From Streptomyces echinatus (GTDB lineage: Bacteria; Actinomycetota; Actinomycetes; Streptomycetales; Streptomycetaceae), in the NCBI RefSeq assembly GCF_014203595.1, contig NZ_JACHJK010000001.1, positions 250,582 to 314,581 on the forward strand: a stretch of DNA of 64,000 nucleotides, read 5' to 3'. The position numbers were made by a program, and so were the translations under genes. This document shows, piece after piece, positions 44,201-51,963 of this stretch; position 1 is the stretch's first letter, and each line of letters opens with the position of its first letter. A model generated the notes under the pieces. That model was not told where the DNA came from. It saw only the letters and a program-made list of their open reading frames with translations, and made no database searches.

Positions 44201-44937
44201 TGCGCTTCGCCTACGGCGCGGAGGAGGCGGCGCTGTCCGGCATCGACCTGCGGATCCCGGCCGGGCAGACGGTGGCCTTCGTCGGCGAGACGGGCGCCGG
44301 CAAGTCGACCCTCGTCAAGCTGGTCGCGCGGTTCTACGACCCGACCGCCGGGCGGGTCACCGTCGACGGCGCGGACCTGCGCGGCCTGGACCTCACCTCC
44401 TACCGGCACCGGCTCGGCGTCGTCCCGCAGGAGGCGTACCTCTTCCCGGGCACCGTCCGTGACGCCATCGCCTACGGCCGCCCCGACGCCGACGACGCCG
44501 AGGTCGAGGCGGCGGCCCGGGCGGTCGGCGCGCACGAGATGATCGCCACGCTGGAGGGCGGCTATCTGCACGAGGTCGCCGAACGCGGCCGCAACCTCTC
44601 GGCGGGCCAGCGCCAGCTGATCGCCCTCGCCCGCGCCGAGCTGGTCGACCCGGACATCCTGCTCCTGGACGAGGCCACGGCCGCCCTGGACCTGGCCACC
44701 GAGGCCCAGGTCAACCACGCCACCGACCGCCTGGCGGGCCGCCGTACCACGCTGGTGGTGGCCCACCGCCTCACCACGGCGGCCCGCGCGGACCGGGTGG
44801 TGGTGATGGACCACGGCCGGGTCGCCGAGGACGGCACCCACGAGGAACTGCTGGCCCGCGGCGGCCGGTACGCCGAACTGTGGCGGACCTTCATCGGCCG
44901 GTCCGAGCCGGAGGAGCCGGTCGGCGCCGCCCGCTGA
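41218..44937 (+). CDS. Fused ABC exporter (TMD-NBD-TMD-NBD) with one degenerate ATP site
   Basis: 1239-aa full-length ABC exporter made from two half-transporters. GTG start 7 nt after AGGAGGG. First half: transmembrane domain 1-310, Walker [10 protein letters not shown] (369-377), Q-loop replaced by VPED (E417), signature LSGGQ (473-477), Walker B LLVLDD with D498 in place of the catalytic Glu. A 120-aa acidic linker follows (about 600-690). Second half: TMD about 690-1000, Walker [10 protein letters not shown], normal Q-loop VVPQE, signature LSAGQ (1127-1131), Walker B LLLDE with E1152. The defects fall in NBD1 Walker B and NBD2 signature, which form the same composite site, as in heterodimeric exporters of the TM287/288 and BmrCD kind. 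Substrate unknown; multidrug or lipid export is a family guess. Confidence 0.93.
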   Translation: MAPQRGWAGRLASYAWRHPKDVVLALGSSLAGMAVLAVVPLITKVIIDDVIGDHSRAMTPWAGALVGAAVLVYALTYIRRFYGGRLALDVQHNLRTEMYDTITRLDGRRQDELSTGQVVGRATSDLQLIQGLLFMLPMTIGNVLLFLISLAIMAWLSLPLTLVALAVAPALGWIARRSRTRLHPATWYAQAQAAAVAGVVDGAVSGVRVVKGFGQEDQEAGKLREVGRRLFAGRLRTIRLNSRFTPALQAVPALGQVAMLALGGWLAVRGHITLGTFVAFSTYLAQLVGPVRMLAMVLTVGQQARAGTERVLELIDTEPTLRDGTRELSADAPATVEFDDVSFGYDHDRPVLDGLSFEIRSGETLAVVGSSGSGKSTLSLLLPRFYDVTHGAVLIGGHDVRELTLESLRAAIGLVPEDSFLFSATVRENIAYGRPDATREEIEAAARAAQADRFISELPDGYDTTVGEHGLTLSGGQRQRVALARALLTDPRLLVLDDATSAVDARVEHEIHEALKQVMEGRTTLLIAHRRSTLNLADRIAVLDGGRLADLGTHEELQERSALYRRLLTDPDELGGVSPGHALPAEPRADTSVREELDAEFDAERGVTPRLWTGDREPKDPALTGTPATPELLAQVEALPPATDTPDIDEGRAVLAEDSYGLRRLLRGFGRPLLVSLLLVAVDAGAGLLLPVLIRHGIDSGVSEMAIGAVWSASLLGLLTVLVQWAAQTGETRMTGRTGERVLYALRLKIFAQLQRLGLDYYERELTGRIMTRMTTDVDALSTFLQTGLVTAFVSVVTFFGIMVALLVLDASLAVVVFATLPPLAVATFFFRRASVKAYELARERVSGVNADLQETVAGLRIVQAFRRERDGGRRFAERSDGYRRARIRGQRLISVYFPFVQLLSSVAAAGVLIAGAGRIEAATLTTGALVAYLLYIDLFFAPVQQLSQVFDGYQQATVSLGRIQELLREPTSTKSADEPAEVPSLRGDIVFEDVRFAYGAEEAALSGIDLRIPAGQTVAFVGETGAGKSTLVKLVARFYDPTAGRVTVDGADLRGLDLTSYRHRLGVVPQEAYLFPGTVRDAIAYGRPDADDAEVEAAARAVGAHEMIATLEGGYLHEVAERGRNLSAGQRQLIALARAELVDPDILLLDEATAALDLATEAQVNHATDRLAGRRTTLVVAHRLTTAARADRVVVMDHGRVAEDGTHEELLARGGRYAELWRTFIGRSEPEEPVGAAR

Positions 44938-44946
44938 GCCCTGGGC

Positions 44947-44974
44947 CGGCCGGGTTCGTACGGGGACCCGGCCG
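44947..44974 (+). terminator. Terminator after the ABC exporter
   Basis: CGGCCGGGT (44947-44955) pairs perfectly with ACCCGGCCG (44966-44974) across a 10-nt loop, directly after the stop codon. Confidence 0.8.
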
Positions 44975-45018
44975 ACACGCATCGATGACGGTCGTGCAAC
45001 CATCCGACACACTCGTGC

Positions 45019-45038
45019 GTCCGTACATCAGTACGGAC
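45019..45038 (+). promoter_or_regulatory. Perfect inverted repeat upstream of the small Cys-rich secreted protein
   Basis: GTCCGTAC, ATCA, GTACGGAC: exact 8-bp arms with a 4-nt centre, 35 nt before the GTG start. It could be an operator or a 5' UTR hairpin with an ATCA tetraloop. No regulator gene is adjacent. Confidence 0.6.
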
Positions 45039-45073
45039 ACGGGGGTGCGTGACCGGGTACGGGGAGGACGACA

Positions 45074-45463
45074 GTGGACAGTGGTGTGATACGCCGACGG
45101 CTGGCGCTCGGCGCGGCCGTGCTGGCCGCGTCCGGAGCGCTCGCGCTCACGGCGACGGGTACCGCGCAGGCCGCGGACGGCGGCTGTGCCGGGCACGAGG
45201 TGCGCACCCTGCCGTTCAGAACCGGCGTCACCCACGTCTACAAGAGCGGCGACTACGTCTGCGCCGTCACCGTCGCCCGGCACTCCGGCGCCGCCCAGAG
45301 CATGGCGGTGAGCGTGCAGGCGCGCGGCAACCGGCCGGTCGTCGACAAGGGCCGTTACAAGTACCACGCGGGCCCGGTGACGGTGAACACCGGGCACCGC
45401 TGCGTCTGGATCAGGGGCGCGGTGGGCCGGTACACGGTCAGCTCCGGCTGGATCCTGTGCTGA
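45074..45463 (+). CDS. Small secreted four-cysteine protein
   Basis: 129-aa exported protein. GTG start 6 nt after GGAGG. Signal peptide with RRR at 7-9 and cleavage near AQA/ADGG (about 33). The mature 95 residues contain exactly four Cys (GGCAGH, YVCAVT, HRCVWIR and the C-terminal ILC), suggesting two disulfides, and alternate strand-like segments (VTHVYKSGDYVCAVTVARH, MAVSVQARGNRPVVDKG). No named family recognised; the pattern is like other small spore- or surface-associated Streptomyces proteins. A perfect inverted repeat in its upstream region suggests specific control. Confidence 0.8.
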   Translation: MDSGVIRRRLALGAAVLAASGALALTATGTAQAADGGCAGHEVRTLPFRTGVTHVYKSGDYVCAVTVARHSGAAQSMAVSVQARGNRPVVDKGRYKYHAGPVTVNTGHRCVWIRGAVGRYTVSSGWILC

Positions 45464-45568
45464 GCGACTGATCTCGGCCGCCGCGGCGGACCGCGCAATT
45501 CCCTCTGGTGGGACGGCAGTTGCTGGGATAACTTCCGGCGCACATCTGTCTCACAGGGGAGAGTGCGC

Positions 45569-46984
45569 ATGCGCAAGGTGCTCAGATGGCTGCTCGCGTT
45601 CACGGTGCTCATAGGCACGTGGAGCGCGGCGGCCGGGGCGGCCACCGCCGCCGGGTCCGAGCCCACCGACATCAAGGACCGGCTCCTGTCGATACCCGGC
45701 ATCAGCCTGGTCCAGGAGAAGCCGTACCCCGGCTACCGCTACTTCGTCCTGAACTACACCCAGCCGGTCGACCACCGCCACCCGGACCGGGGCACCTTCC
45801 AGCAGCGGATCACCGTGCTGCACAAGGACACCAGCCGCCCCACGGTCTTCTACACCAGCGGCTACAACGTCTCCACCAACCCGTCCCGCAGCGAACCCAC
45901 CCGGATCACGGACGGCAACCAGGTCTCCCTGGAATACCGCTACTTCACCCCCTCCCGCCCCGAGCCGGCCGACTGGTCCAAGCTCGACATCTGGCAGGCG
46001 GCGAGCGACCAGCACCGGGTGTACCGGGCGCTGAAGGGGATCTACTCCGCCAACTGGCTCGCCACCGGCGGCTCCAAGGGCGGCATGACGGCCACCTACT
46101 ACGAACGCTTCTACCCCCGTGACATGGACGGGGTGGTGGCGTACGTGGCCCCCAACGACGTCGTGAACAAGGAGGACTCGGCCTACGACCGCTTCTTCAC
46201 CCGCGTCGGCACGAAGGAGTGCCGGGACCGGCTGAACGCCGTGCAGCGGGAGGCGCTGGTGCGCCGCGCCGCGCTGGAGAAGAAGTACACCGCGTACGCC
46301 GCCGAGAAGGGCTACACCTTCGAGACCGTCGGCAGCCTGGACAAGGCGTACGAGGCGGTCGTCCTGGACTACGTGTGGGGCTTCTGGCAGTACAGCCTGC
46401 TGAAGGACTGCGACTCGATCCCGGCGGACGCGGCCACGGCGACCGACGACGCGATCTGGACCTCGGTCGACACCATCTCCGGCTTCTCCGCCTACACCGA
46501 CCAGGGACTCGCGCAGTACACGCCGTACTACTACCAGGCCGGCACCCAGCTGGGCGCGCCGACGATCCACTTCCCGTACATCGAGAAGGGCCTGGTCCGC
46601 TACGGCTACCAGCCGCCGCGCAACTACGTGCCGCGCTCCGTCCCGATGCGCTTCCAGCCGGGGGCGATGCGGGACGTCGACGGCTGGGTACGGCACCACG
46701 CCACCCACATGCTCTTCGTCTACGGCCAGGACGACCCCTGGGGCGCGGAACGCTTCCGGGTCGGCGCGGGCGCCCGTGACTCCTACGTCTTCACCGCGCC
46801 CGGGATGAACCACGGCGCGAACGTGGCGGGCCTGGTCCCGGACCAGAAGGAACTGGCCACCGCCCGCATCCTGACGTGGGCGGGCGTGTCCCCGGCCGCC
46901 GTCGCCCAGGCCAGGCCCCTGGCGGCCTACGACTCCCGGCTGGACGGCCGGGACCTGGAGCGGGAACCCACGCTGCGGCCGTAA
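45569..46984 (+). CDS. Secreted S37-family tripeptidyl aminopeptidase
   Basis: 471-aa exported alpha/beta-hydrolase peptidase of family S37 (prolyl tri/tetrapeptidyl aminopeptidase type from Streptomyces). ATG after GGGGAGAG; signal peptide cleaved around residue 28 (ATA/AGSE). The nucleophile is S169 in ATGGSKGGMTATYYERFYP, the oxyanion and beta-strand context FYTSGYNVSTN and LEYRYFTPSRP fit the family, a later Asp (FVYGQDDPWGAERF) and His (PGMNHGANVAGL) complete a plausible triad. It would trim tri- and tetrapeptides from extracellular proteins, for feeding or for maturing secreted proenzymes such as transglutaminase in relatives. The gene is convergent with the operon to the right. Confidence 0.9.
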   Translation: MRKVLRWLLAFTVLIGTWSAAAGAATAAGSEPTDIKDRLLSIPGISLVQEKPYPGYRYFVLNYTQPVDHRHPDRGTFQQRITVLHKDTSRPTVFYTSGYNVSTNPSRSEPTRITDGNQVSLEYRYFTPSRPEPADWSKLDIWQAASDQHRVYRALKGIYSANWLATGGSKGGMTATYYERFYPRDMDGVVAYVAPNDVVNKEDSAYDRFFTRVGTKECRDRLNAVQREALVRRAALEKKYTAYAAEKGYTFETVGSLDKAYEAVVLDYVWGFWQYSLLKDCDSIPADAATATDDAIWTSVDTISGFSAYTDQGLAQYTPYYYQAGTQLGAPTIHFPYIEKGLVRYGYQPPRNYVPRSVPMRFQPGAMRDVDGWVRHHATHMLFVYGQDDPWGAERFRVGAGARDSYVFTAPGMNHGANVAGLVPDQKELATARILTWAGVSPAAVAQARPLAAYDSRLDGRDLEREPTLRP

Positions 46985-47183
46985 CCCGGCTCCACCACGG
47001 CGGCCACGACGGCCGGCCCGGGACGCCCCCACTGCCGAACACGGGCCTGGGGGCCCCGCGCGACCGTCGCGGCCGTCGCGGTCCACGCAGCCTCCGACAA
47101 GCAGGAGAGCCCCGGCTGCCCGCGCGAGCCTCAAAAGTCGAGAGGGGCTCACCCAAGATCCCCGGTGCGGCGGGAGGGCCCGC

Positions 47184-47960
47184 CTACCGGAGGTGGCCCG
47201 TGTCGTTCAGCAGGTGGACCGACGCGGCCCCGTCCGACCGGTACACCACCGCCGACAGGGACGCCGCCGCCAGCTCCATGCGGAACAGCGACTCCGGCGG
47301 CGCTCCCAGCGCCAGCCGCACCAGCGTCCGCAGCGGGCCGACGTGCGAGACCACCAGCACCGTCCGCCCCGCGTGCCGCGCCAGCAGTGCGTCCCTCGTC
47401 ACCGCCACCCGCCGCGCCACCGACTCGAACGTCTCGCCGCCGCCCGACGGCGCCGCCGCCGGGGACCTCAGCCAGGCCGCGAAGTCGTCCGGGTGGCGCT
47501 CACGTGCCTCCGCGAAGGTCAGCCCCTCCCAGGCGCCGAAGTCCGCCTCCCGCAGGCCGTCCTCGACGGCCACGTCCAGCCCCAGCCGCGCGGCGACCGT
47601 CCGGGCCGTCTCCTGGCAGCGCCGCAGCGGCGAGGTGACGACCGCCCGCACGCCGCCGCGGGCGGCCAGCGCGGCCGCGGCGGCCGCGGCCTGCCTGTGC
47701 CCGGTCTCCGACAGCGCCGGATCCGGGCCGCCGCTGCCGGACAGCCGCCTGTGCGGCGTCAGCGGCGTCTCACCGTGCCGCAACAGCAGGAGCGTCGTGG
47801 CCGGGCCCCCGCCGGCGGGCCGGCCGGAGGCGGCCGGAGCGGCCTTCGCCGGCGCGGCTGCGGCCGCCGGCCCGTCCTCGGCCCCGGTGTCGAAGCGCGC
47901 CGTGGATCCCGACGGCTCCCGCCTCCCCCCGGCGGGGCCCACCTCCGTCGCCACGTCCAC
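47184..47960 (-). CDS. Free-standing histidine phosphatase domain, last gene of the unusual operon
   Basis: 258-aa histidine phosphatase. The first 55 residues are low-complexity Ala/Gly/Pro-rich, then the phosphohistidine motif LLLLRHGETPL (H62), LSETGHRQAAAAA, VTSPLRRCQETA, the Glu-bearing LREADFGAWEGLTF and the second His in VLVVSHVGPLRTLVRLALG. This closely resembles the C-terminal domain of the actinobacterial bifunctional RNase H/acid phosphatase, including that protein's linker-like N-terminus, but no RNase H domain is present. GTG start 7 nt after the SRPBCC stop. It probably removes phosphate from a small-molecule intermediate of this operon. Stop is 199 nt from the convergent S37 gene. 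Confidence 0.85.
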   Translation of the reverse strand: MDVATEVGPAGGRREPSGSTARFDTGAEDGPAAAAAPAKAAPAASGRPAGGGPATTLLLLRHGETPLTPHRRLSGSGGPDPALSETGHRQAAAAAAALAARGGVRAVVTSPLRRCQETARTVAARLGLDVAVEDGLREADFGAWEGLTFAEARERHPDDFAAWLRSPAAAPSGGGETFESVARRVAVTRDALLARHAGRTVLVVSHVGPLRTLVRLALGAPPESLFRMELAAASLSAVVYRSDGAASVHLLNDTGHLR

Positions 47961-47967
47961 GGGCCGG

Positions 47968-48438
47968 CTATTCCTTCGGCAGTGCGAAGTGGTCCCGCAC
48001 GGCGTCGGTCTGCTTCTCCATCATCGCGATGATCGCCTCGACGACCCCGGGGTCCGCGTCCTCGGCGATCGTCAGCTCCCGCGACCACTCGAAGAAGCTG
48101 CGGTGCGGGTCGTTGGTGATCGGCCGGACACGAATGGTGGCGGCATAGCCGTCGACACCCGTGGCCGGCGCCACCGCCCGGTAGGTGGAGGACCGCTCCA
48201 CCTCGTCGCGCCCGGCGATCTCCTGCTGGACGAGCCCCTCGTTGAACACGAGCGTGAAGTCGTACCGCGACGGCACCTTTTCGAGCGAGCCGCCGTCGGC
48301 CCAGTGCACGTTCTTCACCGCGGGCCCGGACACGATCCGCACGACCTTCATGGGGTCGCGGACCTCGGACCAGACGCTGTCCGGTCCGGCGTCGAGGATC
48401 GTCGAGTGGTACATCGTGTGCTTGCGCTGGATCGCCAC
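47968..48438 (-). CDS. SRPBCC (START/Bet v1-like) ligand-binding or cyclase protein
   Basis: 156-aa cytoplasmic protein of the SRPBCC superfamily (polyketide cyclase/Bet v1 type). Pattern: MYHSTILDAGPDSVWSEVRD at the N-terminus (first strand and helix), VVRIVSGPAVKNVHW, LVFNEGLVQQEIAGRDEVER, then a strand FFEWSRELTIAED and a long C-terminal helix (VVEAIIAMMEKQTDAVRDHF) that normally covers the hydrophobic cavity. Such proteins bind or cyclise aromatic or heterocyclic intermediates. GTG start with AAGGAGCTCTC upstream; 12 nt after the deaminase stop. No catalytic residues can be assigned from sequence alone. Confidence 0.82.
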   Translation of the reverse strand: MAIQRKHTMYHSTILDAGPDSVWSEVRDPMKVVRIVSGPAVKNVHWADGGSLEKVPSRYDFTLVFNEGLVQQEIAGRDEVERSSTYRAVAPATGVDGYAATIRVRPITNDPHRSFFEWSRELTIAEDADPGVVEAIIAMMEKQTDAVRDHFALPKE

Positions 48439-48450
48439 GAGAGCTCCTTG

Positions 48451-48954
48451 TCAGTAGTCGATGCGGTCGGACTTGGCCACCCACGCGTCGAACGGCGCCG
48501 TACGGCTGGGCAGATCGAGCCGCTCGATGGCCAGCGGCCACATCGACTGGGGCTTCTTCTCGAACAGGTCGTAGAACTTGCGGTCGTCGAAGCCGGCCAC
48601 CGCCGCGTCGTCCCGGTCGGCGGCGAAGACGATCCGGTCGACGCGCGCCCACAGCGCCGAGGAGAGACACATCGGGCACGGCTCGCACGAGGTGACCAGG
48701 ACACAGCCGGCGAGCGAGAAGGTGTTCAGCTCCTGGCAGGCGGCACGCATCGCGCTCACCTCGGCGTGCGCCGTCGGGTCCAGGTTCGTGGTGACCTTGT
48801 TGTTGCCGAGCGCGACGATCTCGCCGGCTCTGGCGACGAGGGCACCGAAGGGGCCGCCGCCGTTCGCCACGCTGTCGGTGGCCAGCTGGATCGCCTTCTC
48901 CAGCCAAACGCGCTCGATGTCCTGGGCGGTGGGTTCCAGGGTGTGTGCGGTCAT
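48451..48954 (-). CDS. Guanine-deaminase-like cytidine deaminase superfamily enzyme
   Basis: 167-aa zinc-dependent deaminase of the CDA superfamily, closest in pattern to the GuaD/TadA branch. Zinc and catalytic residues are intact: PTAHAEVSAMRAA (His and the proton-shuttling Glu) and TSCEPCPMCLSSALWARVD (the PCxxC pair). The C-terminal FDDRKFYDLFEKK and SMWPLAIERL are like guanine deaminases. ATG chosen because GGAG lies 5 nt upstream, inside the preceding 45-aa ORF; the upstream GTG at 48960 has no usable ribosome site. In this operon it may act on an aminated heterocycle instead of housekeeping guanine salvage; substrate unknown. Confidence 0.88.
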   Translation of the reverse strand: MTAHTLEPTAQDIERVWLEKAIQLATDSVANGGGPFGALVARAGEIVALGNNKVTTNLDPTAHAEVSAMRAACQELNTFSLAGCVLVTSCEPCPMCLSSALWARVDRIVFAADRDDAAVAGFDDRKFYDLFEKKPQSMWPLAIERLDLPSRTAPFDAWVAKSDRIDY

Positions 48955-48956
48955 GG

Positions 48957-49094
48957 TCACTCCATTTCGGGGGAGAGGGGGTTGCCCGGATACCGCGGAG
49001 GCACGGCCGGGACGATGAGGAATCCGCGCGGCTGGACGCCGGCGATGTGTTCCGGAGCGACCGGAGCGGGGGCGGGCGGGGACTGCCGGGCCAT
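48957..49094 (-). CDS. 45-aa proline-rich small ORF embedded in the operon
   Basis: Predicted 45-residue peptide beginning MARQSPPAPAPVAPEHIAGV and ending NPLSPEME, with 12 prolines and one His. Its ATG overlaps the carbamoyltransferase stop (TGATG) and its TGA overlaps a GTG of the deaminase gene; the deaminase ribosome site lies inside it. Third codon positions are about 80% G or C, as for real genes here. No signal peptide, membrane segment or known RiPP leader motif. It may be a true small protein or precursor peptide, or a translated spacer that couples the two large genes. It was not annotated from homology, only from its fit in the operon. Confidence 0.5.
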   Translation of the reverse strand: MARQSPPAPAPVAPEHIAGVQPRGFLIVPAVPPRYPGNPLSPEME

Positions 49095-50890
49095 CAGGAC
49101 GTCCCCGCCTTCCCCACGAGACGGTTGCCGAGCACCAGGTAGTCGATCTCCGTGCCGAGGAAGCAGTTCAGGGCGTCGGACGGTGTGCACACGATCGGCT
49201 CGCCCGCCACGTTGAAGGAGGTGTTGATCAGACAGGGCACGTCGGTCAGCGCGGTGAACCGGCGCAGCAGGGCCGCCAGCCGCGGGGTGTCCTCGTCGGT
49301 GATCGTCTGCACCCGGGAGGTGCCGTCCACATGGGTAGCCCCGGGGATCACGTCACGGAACTCCGGCCGTACCGGGAACACGAAGGTCATGTACGGGGAA
49401 CGCGTCTTGCGGCCCATCTCGAAGACCTTCGGCGCGTCCGACTCGAGCACGAGCGGTGCGAACGGGCGGAACGGCTCCCGGTGCTTGACGCGGGTGTTGA
49501 TGATGTCCTTGATGTCGGGGAAGGCGGGGTTCGCGAGGATGCTGCGGTGCCCCAGCGCCCGCGGGCCGTGCTCGATCCGGCCCTCGTACCAGCCGACGAC
49601 GACCTTCTCGGTGAGCAGTTCCGCCACCCGGGTGACGACCTCGTCGTCGCTCAGCCTGGTCCACTCCACCCGGCCGGCGCACTCCCGCAGGGCCTGCTCG
49701 ATCGCCTCGTCGTCGTACTCCGGTCCGAGGTACGGAGTGACCGGTGGCGCGGACTTCCGCCCGCCGGCTCCGTCCGGGTGGTGGACCCAGGCGTGGACCG
49801 CGGCGCCGATGGTGATGCCGGTGTCGCTGGCGCCGAAGCTCACGTGCATGTCCTCGAACCGCGAACCCTCGAACAGCGGGGTGTTGTTGAGGCAGTTCAG
49901 CGCCACCCCGCCCTCGAACAGCAGGTGGTCCAGGTCCGTCTTGGCCTCCAGCGCGCGGACCTGGTGGCTCGTGACGACGGTCAGCATCTCCTGCGCCGCG
50001 GCAGCCACCCGGGCCGTGTACTCGAGGGTGTCCTGGAAGGGACCGAAGTACTTCTCGAACAGGGCGTCGAGGCCACGGGGGTTGTCCGTCTCCAGGGGCC
50101 TGCTGAAGGAGTAGCGGCCGTCCTCGTGCAGTTCGACGAGGTCCTCGAGGAACGGGTTCGGCACCGGCGGCTCGGCGTACCCGGACAGGCCCATGATCTT
50201 GTACTCGTCGTTGTTCGGCACGAAGCCCAGGAACCGCGTGATCGCCGCGAACAGGAGCCCGATCGAATGGTGCGCGCCGATGGTCGACTCGTCGAAGACG
50301 CGGACGCGGCCGTCGCGGATCTCGCCGAGCAGCGACGAGTACCGCTCGGCGCGGCCGTCGCTGACGAGGAACGCGGCGTCCTTCATGCCCGCCATGTAGT
50401 AGCCGGTCATCGCGTGGGCCAGGTGGTGCGGAACGAACACCACCTTGTCCGGATCGGGAGTGAAGCCGGTGCGGGCCGCGAAGTCGGCGAGGATCGCGTC
50501 ATGGCTGACGGCCCCGGTGAACAGCTCACCGATGCCGCTGAGGAGATCCAGCTTCGCCGCGGGCACCATGGGCGCGGCCGTGATGTCGGACAGCATCCCG
50601 TCCAGGACCTCGGCGGAGAAGTCCCAGGGAACGGCGATGAGATCGACGTCGGAGAACTCCAGCCCCGCCTGGTCGAGGCACCATCGCACGGCGTTGACCG
50701 GGAAGTCGGTGGTCTTCTTCTGCCGGTTCAGCCGTTCTTCCTCCACGGCGGCGACCAGTTCACCGTCGACCAGCAACGCCGCACCCGCGTCGTGGCCGAG
50801 GAGGTAGTGCTTCTCGGTGCCGACCGCGCCGAAGCGCTCGGCGAAGATTCCGCAGACGCGGCTGAAACCGTTGCACCCCAAGACGATCAT
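49094..50890 (-). CDS. O-carbamoyltransferase (NodU/CmcH/TobZ family)
   Basis: 598-aa carbamoyltransferase with the Kae1-like N-terminal and YrdC-like C-terminal domains of the family. It activates carbamoyl phosphate with ATP to carbamoyl adenylate and passes the carbamoyl to a hydroxyl group. Visible: VLGCNGFSRVCGIFAERFGA start, LLGHDAGAALLVDGELVAAVE, VPHHLAHAMTGYYMAGM (metal His), NNDEYKIMGLSGYAEP, and in the second half GRIEHGPRALGHRSILANP, KHREPFRPFAPLVL, DVPCLINTSFNVAGEPIV. ATG with AAGGGAA upstream, 26 nt after the oxidase stop. Members usually tailor antibiotics or Nod factors, the main reason to see this operon as biosynthetic. Confidence 0.93.
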   Translation of the reverse strand: MIVLGCNGFSRVCGIFAERFGAVGTEKHYLLGHDAGAALLVDGELVAAVEEERLNRQKKTTDFPVNAVRWCLDQAGLEFSDVDLIAVPWDFSAEVLDGMLSDITAAPMVPAAKLDLLSGIGELFTGAVSHDAILADFAARTGFTPDPDKVVFVPHHLAHAMTGYYMAGMKDAAFLVSDGRAERYSSLLGEIRDGRVRVFDESTIGAHHSIGLLFAAITRFLGFVPNNDEYKIMGLSGYAEPPVPNPFLEDLVELHEDGRYSFSRPLETDNPRGLDALFEKYFGPFQDTLEYTARVAAAAQEMLTVVTSHQVRALEAKTDLDHLLFEGGVALNCLNNTPLFEGSRFEDMHVSFGASDTGITIGAAVHAWVHHPDGAGGRKSAPPVTPYLGPEYDDEAIEQALRECAGRVEWTRLSDDEVVTRVAELLTEKVVVGWYEGRIEHGPRALGHRSILANPAFPDIKDIINTRVKHREPFRPFAPLVLESDAPKVFEMGRKTRSPYMTFVFPVRPEFRDVIPGATHVDGTSRVQTITDEDTPRLAALLRRFTALTDVPCLINTSFNVAGEPIVCTPSDALNCFLGTEIDYLVLGNRLVGKAGTS

Positions 50891-50916
50891 GGTAATTCCC
50901 TTCTCTCGGGGAGCGG

Positions 50917-51963
50917 TTACGCGCCGGCCAGGAGGTCGCGGACGGTCTCTCCGGCTGCGGGCGCCTGGCACAGCCCCTGGCCGGAGAACCCGGCCGCGTA
51001 GAGGAAGGAGCGGGAGGGATGGCGGCCGATGAGGCCGGTCCCGTTGGGGCTGGCGTCGAAGGCTCCGCTCCACCCGCGGTGCAGGCGGATGCCGTCGAGC
51101 GCCGGGTAGGTGGTGCCGAGCAGGCGGGACAGCCGCTGGAGCCACGCCTCCCGGGACTCCTCCGGACCGGGGCGGCCCATCCCGACGAGGACGCGGTCCT
51201 TCCAGCTCCGGATCCGCAGGCCGGAGGAGGCGTGCAGGGTCATCGGCAGGGTGCCGAGCGGGGTGGCGGGCGGGTCCGTGAGGAGCAGCTCGACGGGGTA
51301 CGTGGTCACGGGGAGGTCGACGTCGGCCATGGAGGCGACCGTTCTCGACCAGGGGCCGGCCGCGCAGATGACGGTCCCGGCCAGGATGCTGCCCGTGGAG
51401 GTGTGGACCCGCCCGTCGGGGTCGATGCCGGTGACGGTGGTCTCCGTGCGCACGACGGCGCCGGCCTGCTGGGCGGCCGCGGCATAGCCGCGCACGATGG
51501 CGGCGGGGTCACAGGCGTAGGCGTCGGGTGACCAGGCCGCCGCCAGGACGGCGCGCTCGTTGAGCAGCGGGTTGAGCCGCACCGCCGCGGAGGGGCTCAC
51601 GAGTTCGACGTCCACTCCCGCGGCCCGCTGTGCCGCCTCGGTGCGCCGGAACTCCTCCACCTGCCGCTCCTCGGTGAACACCACCAGGAAGCCGACGCGT
51701 TCGAGGCCGAGGGGGGTTCCGGTCCGCTCGGCGAAGGAGTGGTAAGCGGCCATGCTGCGGACGGCGAGGCCGCCGGTGTGGGGGTCGCCGGGGAAGTAGG
51801 TGCGCAGGACGCCCGCGGTGGCCGCGGACGCTCCCGATCCGAGCGTGCCGCGCTCCAGCAGGACGGTGCCGACACCGGCCTCGGCGAGATGGCACGCGAT
51901 CGAGGTGCCGACGACTCCTCCGCCGATGACGAGGGCGTCCGTGCGTTCGGGCAGCGCGCTCAT
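50917..51963 (-). CDS. DAO-family FAD-dependent amine/amino acid oxidoreductase
   Basis: 348-aa flavoenzyme of the D-amino acid oxidase/sarcosine oxidase-like family. FAD dinucleotide motif ALVIGGGVVGTSIACHLAEAG near the N-terminus, LLERGTLGSGASAATAGVLR, a later AAGPWSRTVASM, and the C-terminal FAD motif GLIGRHPSRSFLYAAGFSGQG. These enzymes oxidise primary or secondary amines of amino acids such as glycine, sarcosine or N-alkylated amino acids. The ATG overlaps the stop of the cucumopine-synthase-like gene as ATGA. A secondary-amine substrate made by that neighbour would suit this family; this is inference. Confidence 0.9.
   Translation of the reverse strand: MSALPERTDALVIGGGVVGTSIACHLAEAGVGTVLLERGTLGSGASAATAGVLRTYFPGDPHTGGLAVRSMAAYHSFAERTGTPLGLERVGFLVVFTEERQVEEFRRTEAAQRAAGVDVELVSPSAAVRLNPLLNERAVLAAAWSPDAYACDPAAIVRGYAAAAQQAGAVVRTETTVTGIDPDGRVHTSTGSILAGTVICAAGPWSRTVASMADVDLPVTTYPVELLLTDPPATPLGTLPMTLHASSGLRIRSWKDRVLVGMGRPGPEESREAWLQRLSRLLGTTYPALDGIRLHRGWSGAFDASPNGTGLIGRHPSRSFLYAAGFSGQGLCQAPAAGETVRDLLAGA

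Noticed and set aside
41140..45012. 1290-aa minus-strand ORF covering the ABC exporter
   Set aside because: Complement of a high-GC gene with intact ABC motifs in the plus frame; no recognisable domain in the minus frame.
47184..47960. Reading this gene as a truncated RNase H/phosphatase pseudogene
   Set aside because: The frame is open, both catalytic His motifs are intact, and the gene is closely linked to an operon with its own GTG start.
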